Below, piece by piece: positions 7,678 through 16,878 of a stretch of 64,000 bases of DNA (position 1 is the stretch's first letter; each line of letters opens with the position of its first letter). The DNA comes from JAGHEK01 sp044426235 (GTDB lineage: Bacteria; Bacillota; Clostridia; Peptostreptococcales; Peptostreptococcaceae). The notes beneath the pieces are model-generated. The model was not told where the DNA came from. It made no database searches and worked only from the letters and a program-made list of their open reading frames with translations. The position numbers were made by a program, and so were the translations under genes. The DNA lies in assembly GCA_044426235.1 (NCBI GenBank), contig JAWXUS010000001.1:138970-202969 (forward strand), given 5' to 3'.

Positions 7678-8268
7678 CTAAATAAGTGTTCCCAAAGTAA
7701 ATACTATATTAAATAAGAAATTACTTATTGGACTAATAAATGTACTCATCATTCCACTAACTATAAGTACTAAAAATATTACAGTACTTAAATCTTCATA
7801 TTTATAAACAAAATCATTATATTTATAAGGAATAAATGGTGAAATTATTTTCCATCCATCAAGTGGTGGAAGTGGAAGTAAGTTAAATGATGCAAAAAAT
7901 ACATTATAACTCATAGTTGTACTAGCTATTAAATAAATTGATTGAAGTGGTGCATTTTTTGCTATTATAAAGCAAATTACTGCACATATAACATTAAATA
8001 AAGCACCTGCTAATGATACTAAAGTATTTCCAACTTTATAATTTTTAAAATTATTTGAGTTAACCGGAACAGGCTTTGCCCAACCAAATCTAAATACTAT
8101 CATACATAAAAGCCCAATAGGATCAAGGTGTTTCATAGGATTCAAAGTCATTCTTCCATATGCTTTTGCTGTGTCATCTCCAAGTAAATGGGCAACGTAT
8201 GCGTGACCAAATTCGTGTACGCTTATTGCTGTTGATATCGCTATTATTGTTACTAATATATTAGTCAA
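7678..8268 (-). CDS. Site-2 protease family (M50) membrane metalloprotease
   Basis: A 196-residue membrane protein with HEFGH at residues 18-22, the zinc-binding HExxH of intramembrane M50 proteases, in the first membrane helix. The third ligand lies in NLLPLPPLDGWK (Asp137), a variant of the usual NPxPPLDG. About five membrane helices are visible and there is no PDZ domain, so it belongs to the short YwhC/SpoIVFB-like class. It heads the operon with scpA and scpB, a conserved arrangement with no known functional reason. Substrate unknown. Confidence 0.9.
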   Translation of the reverse strand: MTNILVTIIAISTAISVHEFGHAYVAHLLGDDTAKAYGRMTLNPMKHLDPIGLLCMIVFRFGWAKPVPVNSNNFKNYKVGNTLVSLAGALFNVICAVICFIIAKNAPLQSIYLIASTTMSYNVFFASFNLLPLPPLDGWKIISPFIPYKYNDFVYKYEDLSTVIFLVLIVSGMMSTFISPISNFLFNIVFTLGTLI

Positions 8269-8346
8269 TTTTATATTCTCCTATTTTAGTTATTTAATAA
8301 ATATTATAGTATAAAAAAAATAGTTTATCAAATATATTTTGAAAAT

Positions 8347-8378
8347 AAAAAGCTATCTAAATTAATAGATAACTTTTT
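8347..8378 (-). terminator. Terminator after dacF
   Basis: Stem AAAGTTATCTA / TAGATAGCTTT with loop TTAATT and one G-T pair, then a T-rich tail on the minus strand. Confidence 0.85.
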
Positions 8379-8382
8379 ATTT

Positions 8383-9522
8383 TTATATTAAGTTATTAAT
8401 AACTTTTTTAAACATTTGTAAGTAACTTGCCTTATTAATATCTTTAGTAGTAATTAAATCAACACTTCCAACTAATTTTTCATCTTGATAAACTTCATAA
8501 GTTCCAAGTTTATCACCTTTTTTAATTGGTAATTGAACATTTTCATCTAATACAACTTTCTTTACAAACTCTTTACTTTGATCTTTTTTAACTAAAAGAT
8601 TTAAATCATCTTTACAAACTATTTCTACAAAATCACTATCTGCTTTATCAAACTCTATTTTTTGTACTTCTGAATCTTTATTTAATAATTTTATAGTTTC
8701 GTAATTCATAAATCCATAATTAAGTAAACTAGTTGCATCTTTAAATCTTTCAGGGCTTGTCGTTGCACCTAAAGTTACTGAAACTAAATGCGTATCGCCT
8801 CTTTTTGCAGATGCAGATAAACAATATTTTGCCTCATTAGTAAATCCAGTTTTAACACCAGTTGTTCCTTCATAATGCTTAACTAATTTATTAGTATTTA
8901 CAAGACCAACACTAGTTTTATTTTTACCAACAACAATAGTATCCATCCAAGTATTTAAATATTTACTTATTGCATCGTGGCTTAATAATTCTTTAGACAT
9001 TAAAGCAATATCATAAGCTGTAGTATAGTGATTTTCAACAGGCAGTCCATTAGTATTAACAAAATTTGTATCTTTCATTCCAAGTTCAGTTGCTTTTTTA
9101 TTCATCATATCAACAAAACCTACAACACTTCCACCTATGTATTCAGCCATTGCAACACATCCATCATTAGCAGATGCAACAGCTATAGCCTTTATTAAAT
9201 CATCTACCTTTTGAGTTTCTCCCGCCTCTAAAAAGACTTGACTTCCTCCCATACTAGATGCATTCTCACTAATTGGAACTTGATCTTCAAGAGTTATCTT
9301 ATTATTTTCTAAAGCCTCCATAATAAGTAACATAGTCATTACTTTTGTAACGCTTGCTGGAGGTAATTTTTCGTGCGAATTTTTTTCATAAATAACTTGA
9401 CCGCTAGATACGTCCATTAAAATTGCAGAAGTTGATGAAATACTTAATTCATCAGCTAAAGATATCGATATATTAGTTGTAAAAAGTACCGTACAAATAA
9501 TTAGACTTAATATTTTTTTCAT
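8383..9522 (-). CDS. dacF: D-alanyl-D-alanine carboxypeptidase (DacF type)
   Basis: A 379-residue secreted penicillin-binding protein, family S11. It has a signal peptide (cleavage after LADE region, residue ~24), SVTK at 57-60 with the acylated Ser57, SAN at 117-119 and KTG at 224-226, all three motifs of the active site. The C-terminal ~110 residues match the PBP5_C beta domain. It trims the terminal D-Ala of peptidoglycan pentapeptides at the outer membrane face. It sits between rnj and the M50-scpAB operon and has its own terminator; SD AAGAGGTGGATTT. Confidence 0.93.
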   Translation of the reverse strand: MKKILSLIICTVLFTTNISISLADELSISSTSAILMDVSSGQVIYEKNSHEKLPPASVTKVMTMLLIMEALENNKITLEDQVPISENASSMGGSQVFLEAGETQKVDDLIKAIAVASANDGCVAMAEYIGGSVVGFVDMMNKKATELGMKDTNFVNTNGLPVENHYTTAYDIALMSKELLSHDAISKYLNTWMDTIVVGKNKTSVGLVNTNKLVKHYEGTTGVKTGFTNEAKYCLSASAKRGDTHLVSVTLGATTSPERFKDATSLLNYGFMNYETIKLLNKDSEVQKIEFDKADSDFVEIVCKDDLNLLVKKDQSKEFVKKVVLDENVQLPIKKGDKLGTYEVYQDEKLVGSVDLITTKDINKASYLQMFKKVINNLI

Positions 9523-9591
9523 AAATCCACCTCTTATATTTATTTGTAGTTATTTTTCCACTAATTCTAATTTTTATAACTTAATTTATAT

Positions 9592-9626
9592 AAAATAAAA
9601 AACTTGACTAAATTAGCCAAGTTTTT
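9592..9626 (-). terminator. Terminator after rnj
   Basis: Stem AACTTGGCTA / TAGTCAAGTT with one G-T pair and TTTTTTATTTT on the minus strand. Confidence 0.88.
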
Positions 9627-9632
9627 CTTATA

Positions 9633-11297
9633 TTAAACTTCCATAATGATAGGAAGGATCATTGGATTTCTCTTTGTTCTTTGGTATAAATAATCACGTA
9701 AGTTTTCTTTTATACTATTTTTTAAGAATGCCCATTCTCTAATTCCTTTTTCTTCACATTCATCTAAAACATTTTTAAGAATTAATTTAGCTCCATCCAT
9801 TAACCCTTCAGACTCTCTAACATATACAAATCCTCTTGATATAACATCTGGTCCAGCTAAAATTCTTCCTTCTTCTTTTGAAATAGTAACAACTACTATC
9901 ATAAGACCATCTTCAGATAAGTGTTTTCTATCTCTTAAAACTATATTTCCAACATCTCCAACACCAAGTCCATCAACTAATACTTGACCTGTTTGAATAG
10001 TTCCATTAAATCTTGCAGAATTTTTATCAAGTTCTAATACATCTCCTGTTTTACCGATGAATATATTAGAATATGGCATACCAAGTTCGTGAGAAAGTTC
10101 TGCATGTTTTTTAAGCATTCTGTATTCTCCATGTACTGGCATAAAGAATTTTGGCCTTGCAAGTGTTTGTATAAGCTTTAATTCTTCTTGCTTTGCATGT
10201 CCCGAAACGTGAATATTTGGTTCATCATGAACAACTTTTGCACCTTTTTCAGATAAAGCATTTATAACTTTAGATACTGATTTTTCATTCCCTGGAATTG
10301 GGTGTGCAGAAATTATTATTAAATCTCCATGCTTAATCTCAAGTTTTTTATGGTCACTACTTGCCATTCTTGAAAGTGCAGACATTGGCTCACCTTGAGA
10401 ACCTGTAGTTATTATTACTATTTCTTTATCTTCGTACTTATTAATATCATTTAAATCAATTAACATATCATCAGGTACAGTTAGATAACCTAATTCTTGT
10501 GCTACCCCAACAACGTTTATCATAGATCTTCCAGTAACTGCAACTTTTCTATTAAATCTTTTTGCTGCATTTATTATTTGTTGAAGTCTATGAATATTTG
10601 ATGCGAAAGTCGCAATTATTATTCTATTTCTTGATGATTTTCTAAATAAATCAAGTATTCCTTCACCAACTGATTTTTCAGATGCAGTATATCCTGGTGA
10701 TTCTGCATTAGTACTATCAGCCATTAAAAGAAGTATTCCTTTCTTACTTAGTTCACAAATTCTATGAAGATCCATAACTTCTCCATCTATTGGAGTAAAA
10801 TCAACCTTAAAATCTCCTGTGTGATAAATTATTCCTTGATCTGTATGAATTGCAAGAGAACAAGCGTCTGGTATACTATGATTATTTTTTATATATTCAA
10901 CATCCATAGCTCCCATTTTAACTATTTCTTTTGCCGATATAGCATTTAAATTAACGTTTTCTAATTTATGTTCTCTTAATTTTACTTCTATTAAACCTAT
11001 ACATAATTTTGATGCATAAACCGCTACATTAATATTTTTTAATATATAAGGAAGTGCTCCTATATGATCTTCATGACCGTGAGTTATAAATATTCCTTTT
11101 ATTTTATCTTTATTATTTATAAGATATGTTATATCAGGTATTACAATATCAATCCCAAGCATATCATCTTCTGGAAAACTCATTCCAGCATCAATTACTA
11201 TAATTTCGTCTTTGTACTCTATAAGTGTCATATTTTTTCCTATTTCATTTAATCCACCAAGAGCCATGACTTTTATTTTGTTATTTTTTTTATACAT
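9633..11297 (-). CDS. rnj: Ribonuclease J
   Basis: A 554-residue metallo-beta-lactamase/beta-CASP ribonuclease. HGHEDH at 73-78 is the zinc-binding motif; further ligands lie in YHTGDFKVD and in GHAKQEEL of the beta-CASP part, with the C-terminal domain ending after LRDYLYQRTKRNPMILPIIMEV-like residues. RNase J is the 5'-3' exo/endonuclease that matures 16S rRNA and drives mRNA decay in Firmicutes. Length is standard for RNase J1. It is divergent from the YdjM-like gene, with a 225-bp shared upstream region. Confidence 0.95.
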   Translation of the reverse strand: MYKKNNKIKVMALGGLNEIGKNMTLIEYKDEIIVIDAGMSFPEDDMLGIDIVIPDITYLINNKDKIKGIFITHGHEDHIGALPYILKNINVAVYASKLCIGLIEVKLREHKLENVNLNAISAKEIVKMGAMDVEYIKNNHSIPDACSLAIHTDQGIIYHTGDFKVDFTPIDGEVMDLHRICELSKKGILLLMADSTNAESPGYTASEKSVGEGILDLFRKSSRNRIIIATFASNIHRLQQIINAAKRFNRKVAVTGRSMINVVGVAQELGYLTVPDDMLIDLNDINKYEDKEIVIITTGSQGEPMSALSRMASSDHKKLEIKHGDLIIISAHPIPGNEKSVSKVINALSEKGAKVVHDEPNIHVSGHAKQEELKLIQTLARPKFFMPVHGEYRMLKKHAELSHELGMPYSNIFIGKTGDVLELDKNSARFNGTIQTGQVLVDGLGVGDVGNIVLRDRKHLSEDGLMIVVVTISKEEGRILAGPDVISRGFVYVRESEGLMDGAKLILKNVLDECEEKGIREWAFLKNSIKENLRDYLYQRTKRNPMILPIIMEV

Positions 11298-11440
11298 CCT
11301 ATCATCTCCTTTATGCCTATATTTACGCTCTTTAACTAAAAAATAATATCTTTTCTACGAACTATTCAACAGTTATTAATATTGTATCACATTTTTTGAT
11401 AATTTTTAAGTAATATTTAAAATACAATTAAATTATTTTT

Positions 11441-11469
11441 TTGACAAATTATATTTATTTTGATATTCT
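11441..11469 (+). promoter_or_regulatory. Promoter of the YdjM-like gene
   Basis: TTGACA (11441-11446), 17-bp spacer and TATTCT (11464-11469), 54 bp before the start codon. Confidence 0.6.
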
Positions 11470-11522
11470 TAAATTTAAAAATATTAATATAATAATACTA
11501 TACTTATTTAAAAGGAGTTTCC

Positions 11523-12260
11523 ATGAGAGGAAAAACGCATTGTACAGTAGGTATTTTAGCATATATACAAAGTTGTATATTTCTTAAATTACCAATTTCA
11601 GTAATAACATTATTTTTATCTGTATTTTTTTCATTACTACCAGATTTAGATGAGCCAAGTTCTACTATATCTAGTTTTTTTCTAAATAGAAAATTGTCAA
11701 AAAAAATTTTAAAAAATATTGTATTCTTTTTAAGTTTAATAATCTTTATTTATTCAATAACTTTAAATAACAACTATTATATGAGTTCTCTACTTTTTGT
11801 TTGTTTTATTATTTTTAACGAATCTAAATTAAACAACAAAAATTTAAGAAAACTTTTTATCTCGCTGATATTTATGCTTTTATCAACGATTGCTTATATG
11901 ATTTCAAAAGATATCTATATTAGTGTACTAATATTATTTTTATCCATTTTTCCTTGGTTAAAACATAGAGGATTTTCTCATAGTATTCTCGCAATCTGTT
12001 TAATTTATTTTTTACTTAAAAATATTGAAGAAAAATATAATATAAAGTATCTTGCACTACTAAGTTCTATTAGTTATTCAAGCCATATTTTCTTAGGTGA
12101 TATCTTTACCAAAAGTGGCGTTGCTATATTTTATCCAATTTCATCAAAAAAAATTTCACTTAGTCCTTTTTCTGTAGGTAGTTATTGGTGTAATGTGCTT
12201 GAGTATATCTTTATTGCTATACTTTTATTATCAATTTTTATCACTTCAATAAGTCTATAA
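11523..12260 (+). CDS. YdjM-family membrane-bound metal-dependent hydrolase
   Basis: A 245-residue membrane protein of the DUF457/YdjM family. It starts with the typical RGKTHCTVG, where His6 is a predicted metal ligand. LLPDLDEPSSTI supplies the Asp pair and HRGFSHS the second His pair; these three blocks define the family. About six to seven membrane helices. In E. coli YdjM is a LexA-regulated inner-membrane protein; the reaction is not known. It is the only plus-strand gene in this block and converges on fur with a shared terminator. Ribosome site AAAAGGAGTTTCC. Confidence 0.88.
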   Translation: MRGKTHCTVGILAYIQSCIFLKLPISVITLFLSVFFSLLPDLDEPSSTISSFFLNRKLSKKILKNIVFFLSLIIFIYSITLNNNYYMSSLLFVCFIIFNESKLNNKNLRKLFISLIFMLLSTIAYMISKDIYISVLILFLSIFPWLKHRGFSHSILAICLIYFLLKNIEEKYNIKYLALLSSISYSSHIFLGDIFTKSGVAIFYPISSKKISLSPFSVGSYWCNVLEYIFIAILLLSIFITSISL

Positions 12261-12295
12261 TAAAAAACTACACTTAAATCAGTGTAGTTTTTTAT
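12261..12295. terminator. Bidirectional terminator between ydjM-like gene and fur
   Basis: ACTACACT / AGTGTAGT stem with a 6-base loop, flanked by A6 and T6, so it works in both directions for the convergent genes. Confidence 0.92.
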
Positions 12296-12729
12296 TATCT
12301 ACAATTTACGCATAATCCATAAAATTTAACATCGTGATCTACTATATCAAATTTATATGCACTTTGTATTCTTTGTTCGATTTCTTCTAATAAATCTTCT
12401 TTTACTTCGATTATATTAAGGCATTCCTTACATATTAAATGGTGATGATGATGAGATTTATTTTTATCTAAATTAATTTCATATCTTACACATCCATCAT
12501 CTAGATTTAATTTTGAAATTAAATCAATTTCATCAAGCATTTGCATAGTTCTATAAACTGTTGCAATTCCGATTTCTGGACAATTCACTTTTACTAAATC
12601 ATAAATTTGCTCACTACTTAAATGCTTTTCATTATTTTCAATTAAAGTTTCAATTACAGCCCTTCTCTGTGGAGTAACTTTAAAACCAAAATCCCTTAAT
12701 TTTTCTTTTATTATTTCTATAGTATTCAT
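12295..12729 (-). CDS. fur: Fur-family metal-dependent repressor
   Basis: A 144-residue regulator. The N-terminal winged helix includes TPQRRAVIETL and GIATVYRTMQML. The C-terminal metal domain has HHHHH at ~93-97 and the two CxxC pairs Cys100/103 and Cys140/143 that hold structural zinc. The spacing fits Fur better than Zur or PerR, but PerR cannot be excluded. Fur represses iron uptake genes when Fe(II) is present. Its neighbours (DUF1292 upstream, rnj further downstream) match the clostridial order I recall around fur. It has its own consensus promoter and a shared terminator. Confidence 0.88.
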   Translation of the reverse strand: MNTIEIIKEKLRDFGFKVTPQRRAVIETLIENNEKHLSSEQIYDLVKVNCPEIGIATVYRTMQMLDEIDLISKLNLDDGCVRYEINLDKNKSHHHHHLICKECLNIIEVKEDLLEEIEQRIQSAYKFDIVDHDVKFYGLCVNCR

Positions 12730-12777
12730 ATATATTAACCTCTCAACTGATAATCTTTTTTAATTGTTCTAATTGAT

Positions 12778-12806
12778 ATTGTACTTTAATCTATTTATTT
12801 TGTCAA
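12778..12806 (-). promoter_or_regulatory. Promoter of fur
   Basis: On the minus strand TTGACA (12806-12801), a 17-bp spacer and TACAAT (12783-12778). The -35 box lies at the foot of the DUF1292 terminator. Confidence 0.75.
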
Positions 12807-12835
12807 TAAAAAAAAGGATGCTTAGCATCCTTTTA
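12807..12835 (-). terminator. Terminator after the DUF1292 gene
   Basis: Perfect AAAAGGATGC / GCATCCTTTT hairpin with eight Ts on the minus strand. Confidence 0.93.
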
Positions 12836-12840
12836 ACTTC

Positions 12841-13110
12841 TTATTCTTCGTCGTAATCTAGACCTTCTTCTTCCATAATTGTGTTATAAACATCAACTAC
12901 TATTTGATACTCATCCTCATCTTCAAGTGCAACTAAAACGTCACCTTGTTCATCAGTATCTATTCTAAATACAAGAGCCTCATCATCTTCTTGTTCGTCA
13001 AGAGGTAACAATATTGCATACTCTTTTCCTTCTGCCTCTAGAGTTAAAATTATTTCAAATTCTCTCTCTATTCCTTCTTCGTCTATTAAGTTTACTATGT
13101 TATCTTCCAT
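12841..13110 (-). CDS. DUF1292 protein
   Basis: An 89-residue, very acidic protein with the DUF1292 pattern: short strands such as IDEEGIEREFEIILTLE, KEYAILLPLDE, EALVFRID and a closing YNTIMEEEG. The family lies next to ruvX and ireB in many Firmicutes, as here. Its function is unknown; small size and acidity suggest a binding protein. Confidence 0.9.
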   Translation of the reverse strand: MEDNIVNLIDEEGIEREFEIILTLEAEGKEYAILLPLDEQEDDEALVFRIDTDEQGDVLVALEDEDEYQIVVDVYNTIMEEEGLDYDEE

Positions 13111-13177
13111 AAAATATCACCTCATTCAATAAGTATGATTTTATTATACTCAATTTTCTCATATTTTACAATAAATA

Positions 13178-13924
13178 TTAAAATTTTATTTTGGCTTTAA
13201 TTGGATAATGATCAGACATAGATTCAATCAAAACTTCATAGTCTATTATATCAATTTTTGGCGAAACAAATATGTAATCGATTCTTTCAAGTCCTGCTTG
13301 AAGTGTTAAAGTATTTGAATTTCCAGTTTCTTTTGCAGCATCTAAAAGAATTCCTTCATCAATATCTAAATTATAAGCATTAAAATCTCCAACTACAATA
13401 TATGGATTATCAAGCCTTTTTAAATATTCAAGCATTTCATCTATTTGAACAGTTTGTTCTTCATAACTAAGCCCTAAATGAAGATTTATTATATCAATCT
13501 TTTTTCCTTTTATACTAATAGTAGTATGTAGCATGCCCCTTTGTTCTTTTTTACTAGTAAGATATATATGATTTTCATATTTTATTGGATATTTAGAATG
13601 AATTGATAAACCATAATTATTTCCAGATTTTAATACATTTGCACCAAAATATGAATACATATTAAGCTCTTCTTTAAAACTACTAACCTGAAAACCTGCC
13701 TTTGAAGATTCATTCACCTCCTGCAAACAAATTATATCGGCATCCAAATTTTTAAGAAAATTCATAGTATCATAAAGAGTCGGAAACATATGTTTATCAA
13801 GCCCACTGTGTATATTATAACTAACTATACTAAGTTCTTTTTTTGATGGAAGATAATTAAATTCATAAAAAGTAACAAAACTTAGCATAAATATATTTAA
13901 AATTACTATAAATTTCTTTATAAT
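13178..13924 (-). CDS. Endonuclease/exonuclease/phosphatase family protein, membrane-anchored or secreted
   Basis: About 248 residues in the DNase I-like EEP fold: VSYNIHSG (strand 1), ICLQEVN with the metal-binding Glu, VVGDFNAYN (Asp-Asn pair), IDYIFVS and the terminal SDHYPIKA, with the catalytic Asp-His. Enzymes of the fold cut nucleic acids or phosphodiesters and phosphomonoesters; the substrate here is open. The first ATG of the frame (13888) has no ribosome site. An ATT at 13924 lies 7 bases after AGG of AAAGGAAGTG and gives a complete signal/anchor segment (MIKKFIVIL, then hydrophobic). I prefer that start, although AUU starts are rare. Confidence 0.8.
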   Translation of the reverse strand: MIKKFIVILNIFMLSFVTFYEFNYLPSKKELSIVSYNIHSGLDKHMFPTLYDTMNFLKNLDADIICLQEVNESSKAGFQVSSFKEELNMYSYFGANVLKSGNNYGLSIHSKYPIKYENHIYLTSKKEQRGMLHTTISIKGKKIDIINLHLGLSYEEQTVQIDEMLEYLKRLDNPYIVVGDFNAYNLDIDEGILLDAAKETGNSNTLTLQAGLERIDYIFVSPKIDIIDYEVLIESMSDHYPIKAKIKF

Positions 13925-13968
13925 CTCACTTCCTTTATTTCATAGATACTTATAGTTTATTTTCTTTT

Positions 13969-14003
13969 CAAAAAAAAAATACCATCAAACGATGGTATTT
14001 TTA
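13969..14003 (-). terminator. Terminator after ruvX
   Basis: AAATACCATC / GATGGTATTT stem with a 4-base loop and a run of about ten Ts on the minus strand. Confidence 0.93.
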
Positions 14004-14004
14004 A

Positions 14005-14430
14005 TTATAATCTTCCTTGTCTATCTAAATAACCTTGTAAAATTATAACTGCCGCCAACATATCTATTACTTTTTTTCTTTTTTGACGACTTATATCTCC
14101 TTCAAGTAAACTTCTCTCAGCGGCAACTGTACTAAGTCTTTCGTCCCAGTATTCAACCTTAAGACCTGTTTCTTCTTCTAATAATTCACAAAACTTAACA
14201 ACCTTTTCACCTTGAGGTCCTATAGTTCCATTCATATTCTTTGGAAGTCCAGAAACAATTTTTTTAACATCTTTTTCTTTTATTATTTTAAATAATTCTT
14301 CTAAATCTTTTTTCTTTGAAACTCTTCTAACTGTAGTTATTGGTTGTGCAGTAAACCCCATTAAGTCACTAACTGCTACTCCAATAGTTTTATCTCCAAC
14401 ATCAAGTCCCATTATTCTATCTTTTATCAT
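14005..14430 (-). CDS. ruvX: RuvX/YqgF Holliday-junction-resolvase-like nuclease
   Basis: A 141-residue RNase H-fold protein with MGLDVGDKTIGVAVSD at the N-terminus (first catalytic Asp), GLPKNMNG in the middle and the WDERLST motif with the second acidic residue, plus a terminal KKVIDMLAAVIILQ with another Asp. The family acts in 16S rRNA 5' maturation or as a resolvase. It ends the alaS-ireB-membrane protein-ruvX operon and overlaps the gene before it by one base (TAATG). Confidence 0.95.
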   Translation of the reverse strand: MIKDRIMGLDVGDKTIGVAVSDLMGFTAQPITTVRRVSKKKDLEELFKIIKEKDVKKIVSGLPKNMNGTIGPQGEKVVKFCELLEEETGLKVEYWDERLSTVAAERSLLEGDISRQKRKKVIDMLAAVIILQGYLDRQGRL

Positions 14431-16604
14431 TAATTTTCTCCTTCTGATTCACACATCATATCCATACTAATTATTAAAATCGGAATTAATATGTATATTG
14501 ATGCTGTAGCTGCTGCCACAATACCTGAGTCATTCACTAAAAGAGTCGTTATGCATCCAACCATCGATGCTACAAACCCTTTAAATATAACTGGATATTT
14601 CTCAGATATTTGCATAAAATGTCCTTTTGGTTTAAATATCAGAGATGCTATAACTAATACTCCAACAAGTAAAATATTAGCCCAAACACTAGTTTGTGCA
14701 AGTTTTAAATTCATTTGTATTTTTCTTGAAAATGTTTCAATTATTGCACTTGGTCCTTCATTTAATATTTGACTTACAAATAATGATAAGTGTGATTGTG
14801 TATCGAGTAAGAAATCAAGAGCTGCAAATCCACAAACTACAAGTACAGTTAATACTCCTATCATAATAACTTTTTTTAAATCAAGTTTAACATCAAATAT
14901 AAGTAATATAAAAAGTAAGTATGCAACACATTCAGAAATCGCACCACCAACATTTGCACCCATTGAAGGGAAAGCACTAGTAATTAATATTATAATAGAA
15001 AGTAATACCATACTCCATCTTGGAAGTTTATTATAATTTACTAAAACACTCATTGCAAATACTGCGCAAGCAATAGTAACACCTTCATATTCATTTCCAA
15101 TACCATAATACCTTGCACCAACTATAGCATCATAACTCATAATATTATTTGACATTAAATAAGTTCCATTCATTGAATCAATAACTATAACAATCATCGT
15201 TATTGTTGATAGGAATCCCATCTGCTTTATATCATCATTTTTAAATAACATTCTTGACAATAAATAGAAGAATATTGTAACAAACACTATCGCCATACCA
15301 ATTAATTTACCTTCATTAAAATTAAATATCGGTGCAACTAAAAGCGCAAGTGGCATTATTAAACCAAGTTTTATAAATTCTTTTAAAATTGTTGAAATCT
15401 CTTTTGATCTCGGAATTTTTTTTCTAAATAATACTAAAAGGGCTCCAAGTATCCAAGAAATGGTTACAACTCCAACAAAAGTATTAACAAAATTTGCTCT
15501 ATTAATAGATATAGTAGCCATTTTTTCTAATTCATAATCAAGATATTCAATAGCTTTATTTTTTTCTATATATTCAAAACTTCTTCCAACCATATCGACA
15601 TTTTCCAAATCAAATTCATTTAAAATATCTCGACCAATATCTAAATTAGCAACTACACCTTCTCTTCTTGTTGTAGTTGAAGTTAACAATCCTTTTCCAT
15701 CTCCATCAAATTTAATAACTGGTGCAAGCCTTCTTCTAGCTGCACTATCTATGTGATTATAAAAAGGACTTACAATATATAAAATATCATTTTCATCAAT
15801 CAATTCTAAAACATTTGAAATATATCCATCAATATACTCATAAATACTATCTTTCATAACTTGGTAACTATTTTCATTTAAGTAGTAATCATATTCGTCA
15901 AATCTATATGTATCCCCAAGTTCAACAAAAACTATGTCTTTTTCTTCATAATATTTCTTAGTTTCTTCAAATAATTTTTCATAATCAGTTCTAATTCCAT
16001 AAGGCATAGAATTATCTAAAATATTTATATCTTCAATATTTCCATCTTCAATACGACCAAAATAGTCCATAACGAAAAGTCCAAGATTTCTATTTGGTAT
16101 AACTTCACCATCTTCCATCTTATCACTATTTCCAATAATAGCACTAGATATATTATTATCAACTAACGTTTGACCAAAAGACCCTAAAGTAGCTCCATAT
16201 TGACCATTATTTTCATTTTCCCTAATCGATAAATTAATTTGAAGATCATTTATATACTTTGGCTCTTCTCCAGTTTTAGCAAAATATATTTCATCATTGG
16301 TTTCAGTTGATTCAACAAAATCAATATTTGCTTGGCTTGAAACACTTGATCGTCTTCCAGATCCCATAGTAGCATAACTTCTTCTATCATCATTACCTTG
16401 GTCTCCTCTAGTGTTCATAAGACCAACATATCCTCTTTTATAAAGTTCTGCTTTTAAAGAGTCAATCTGTATTAAATCGTTAAAATTTGTTCTATTCATA
16501 CTCAAAAATATAACTTTGCCTTTTTCATCGGCAAAGCTATATCCTGAAGTAGAAATTATACATATCATAATAGATAAAATTAATGATATTAATTTCTTAT
16601 TCAT
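14430..16604 (-). CDS. Large membrane protein with an extracytoplasmic N-terminal domain
   Basis: A 724-residue protein. Signal peptide (cleavage near SFADE, residue ~26), then an extracytoplasmic domain of about 340 residues with a fold that may be alkaline-phosphatase-like (IFLSMNRTNF, DIVFVELGD, ILYIVSPF). About ten membrane helices follow, holding GARYYGIGNEYEG, SMGANVGGAISE and LVNDSGIVAAATA. The same three blocks (GRFYGFGN, GADVGG, NDSGV) occur, as I recall, in an uncharacterised family of Actinobacteria and Clostridia. It lies in the alaS-ireB-ruvX operon, 8 bases after ireB. Function unknown; transport or modification of an envelope component is a guess. Confidence 0.8.
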   Translation of the reverse strand: MNKKLISLILSIMICIISTSGYSFADEKGKVIFLSMNRTNFNDLIQIDSLKAELYKRGYVGLMNTRGDQGNDDRRSYATMGSGRRSSVSSQANIDFVESTETNDEIYFAKTGEEPKYINDLQINLSIRENENNGQYGATLGSFGQTLVDNNISSAIIGNSDKMEDGEVIPNRNLGLFVMDYFGRIEDGNIEDINILDNSMPYGIRTDYEKLFEETKKYYEEKDIVFVELGDTYRFDEYDYYLNENSYQVMKDSIYEYIDGYISNVLELIDENDILYIVSPFYNHIDSAARRRLAPVIKFDGDGKGLLTSTTTRREGVVANLDIGRDILNEFDLENVDMVGRSFEYIEKNKAIEYLDYELEKMATISINRANFVNTFVGVVTISWILGALLVLFRKKIPRSKEISTILKEFIKLGLIMPLALLVAPIFNFNEGKLIGMAIVFVTIFFYLLSRMLFKNDDIKQMGFLSTITMIVIVIDSMNGTYLMSNNIMSYDAIVGARYYGIGNEYEGVTIACAVFAMSVLVNYNKLPRWSMVLLSIIILITSAFPSMGANVGGAISECVAYLLFILLIFDVKLDLKKVIMIGVLTVLVVCGFAALDFLLDTQSHLSLFVSQILNEGPSAIIETFSRKIQMNLKLAQTSVWANILLVGVLVIASLIFKPKGHFMQISEKYPVIFKGFVASMVGCITTLLVNDSGIVAAATASIYILIPILIISMDMMCESEGEN

Positions 16605-16612
16605 ATTTCAAC

Positions 16613-16867
16613 CTACTTTCTTCTAAAGTAGAAATTCATTACTTCTTCAAGAATTTCATCTCTCTCAAAACTTTTTATCATATTTCTAGCATTTTTATGA
16701 CTCGTTATATAACTTAAATCTCCAGACAATACATATCCTATAATTTGATTTATCGAATTATAGCCTTTTTCTTTCAAAGCTTGATTTATTATTTTTAATG
16801 CTTGCTCAATACTTAAATAGTCATCTTCCAAAGAAGTCATTGTAACTGTTTTTTCTAAATTATCCAT
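16613..16867 (-). CDS. ireB: IreB-family regulatory phosphoprotein
   Basis: An 84-residue protein of the DUF965/IreB family (SIEQALKIINQALKEKGYNSINQIIGYVLSGD and the closing FYFRRK). In Enterococcus, IreB is phosphorylated on N-terminal Thr residues by the kinase IreK and restrains cephalosporin resistance; here Thr7, Thr9 and Thr11 (KTVTMTS) offer equivalent sites. It lies 11 bases downstream of alaS, the usual place of the family. Confidence 0.95.
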   Translation of the reverse strand: MDNLEKTVTMTSLEDDYLSIEQALKIINQALKEKGYNSINQIIGYVLSGDLSYITSHKNARNMIKSFERDEILEEVMNFYFRRK

Positions 16868-16878
16868 AAAATTACCTC

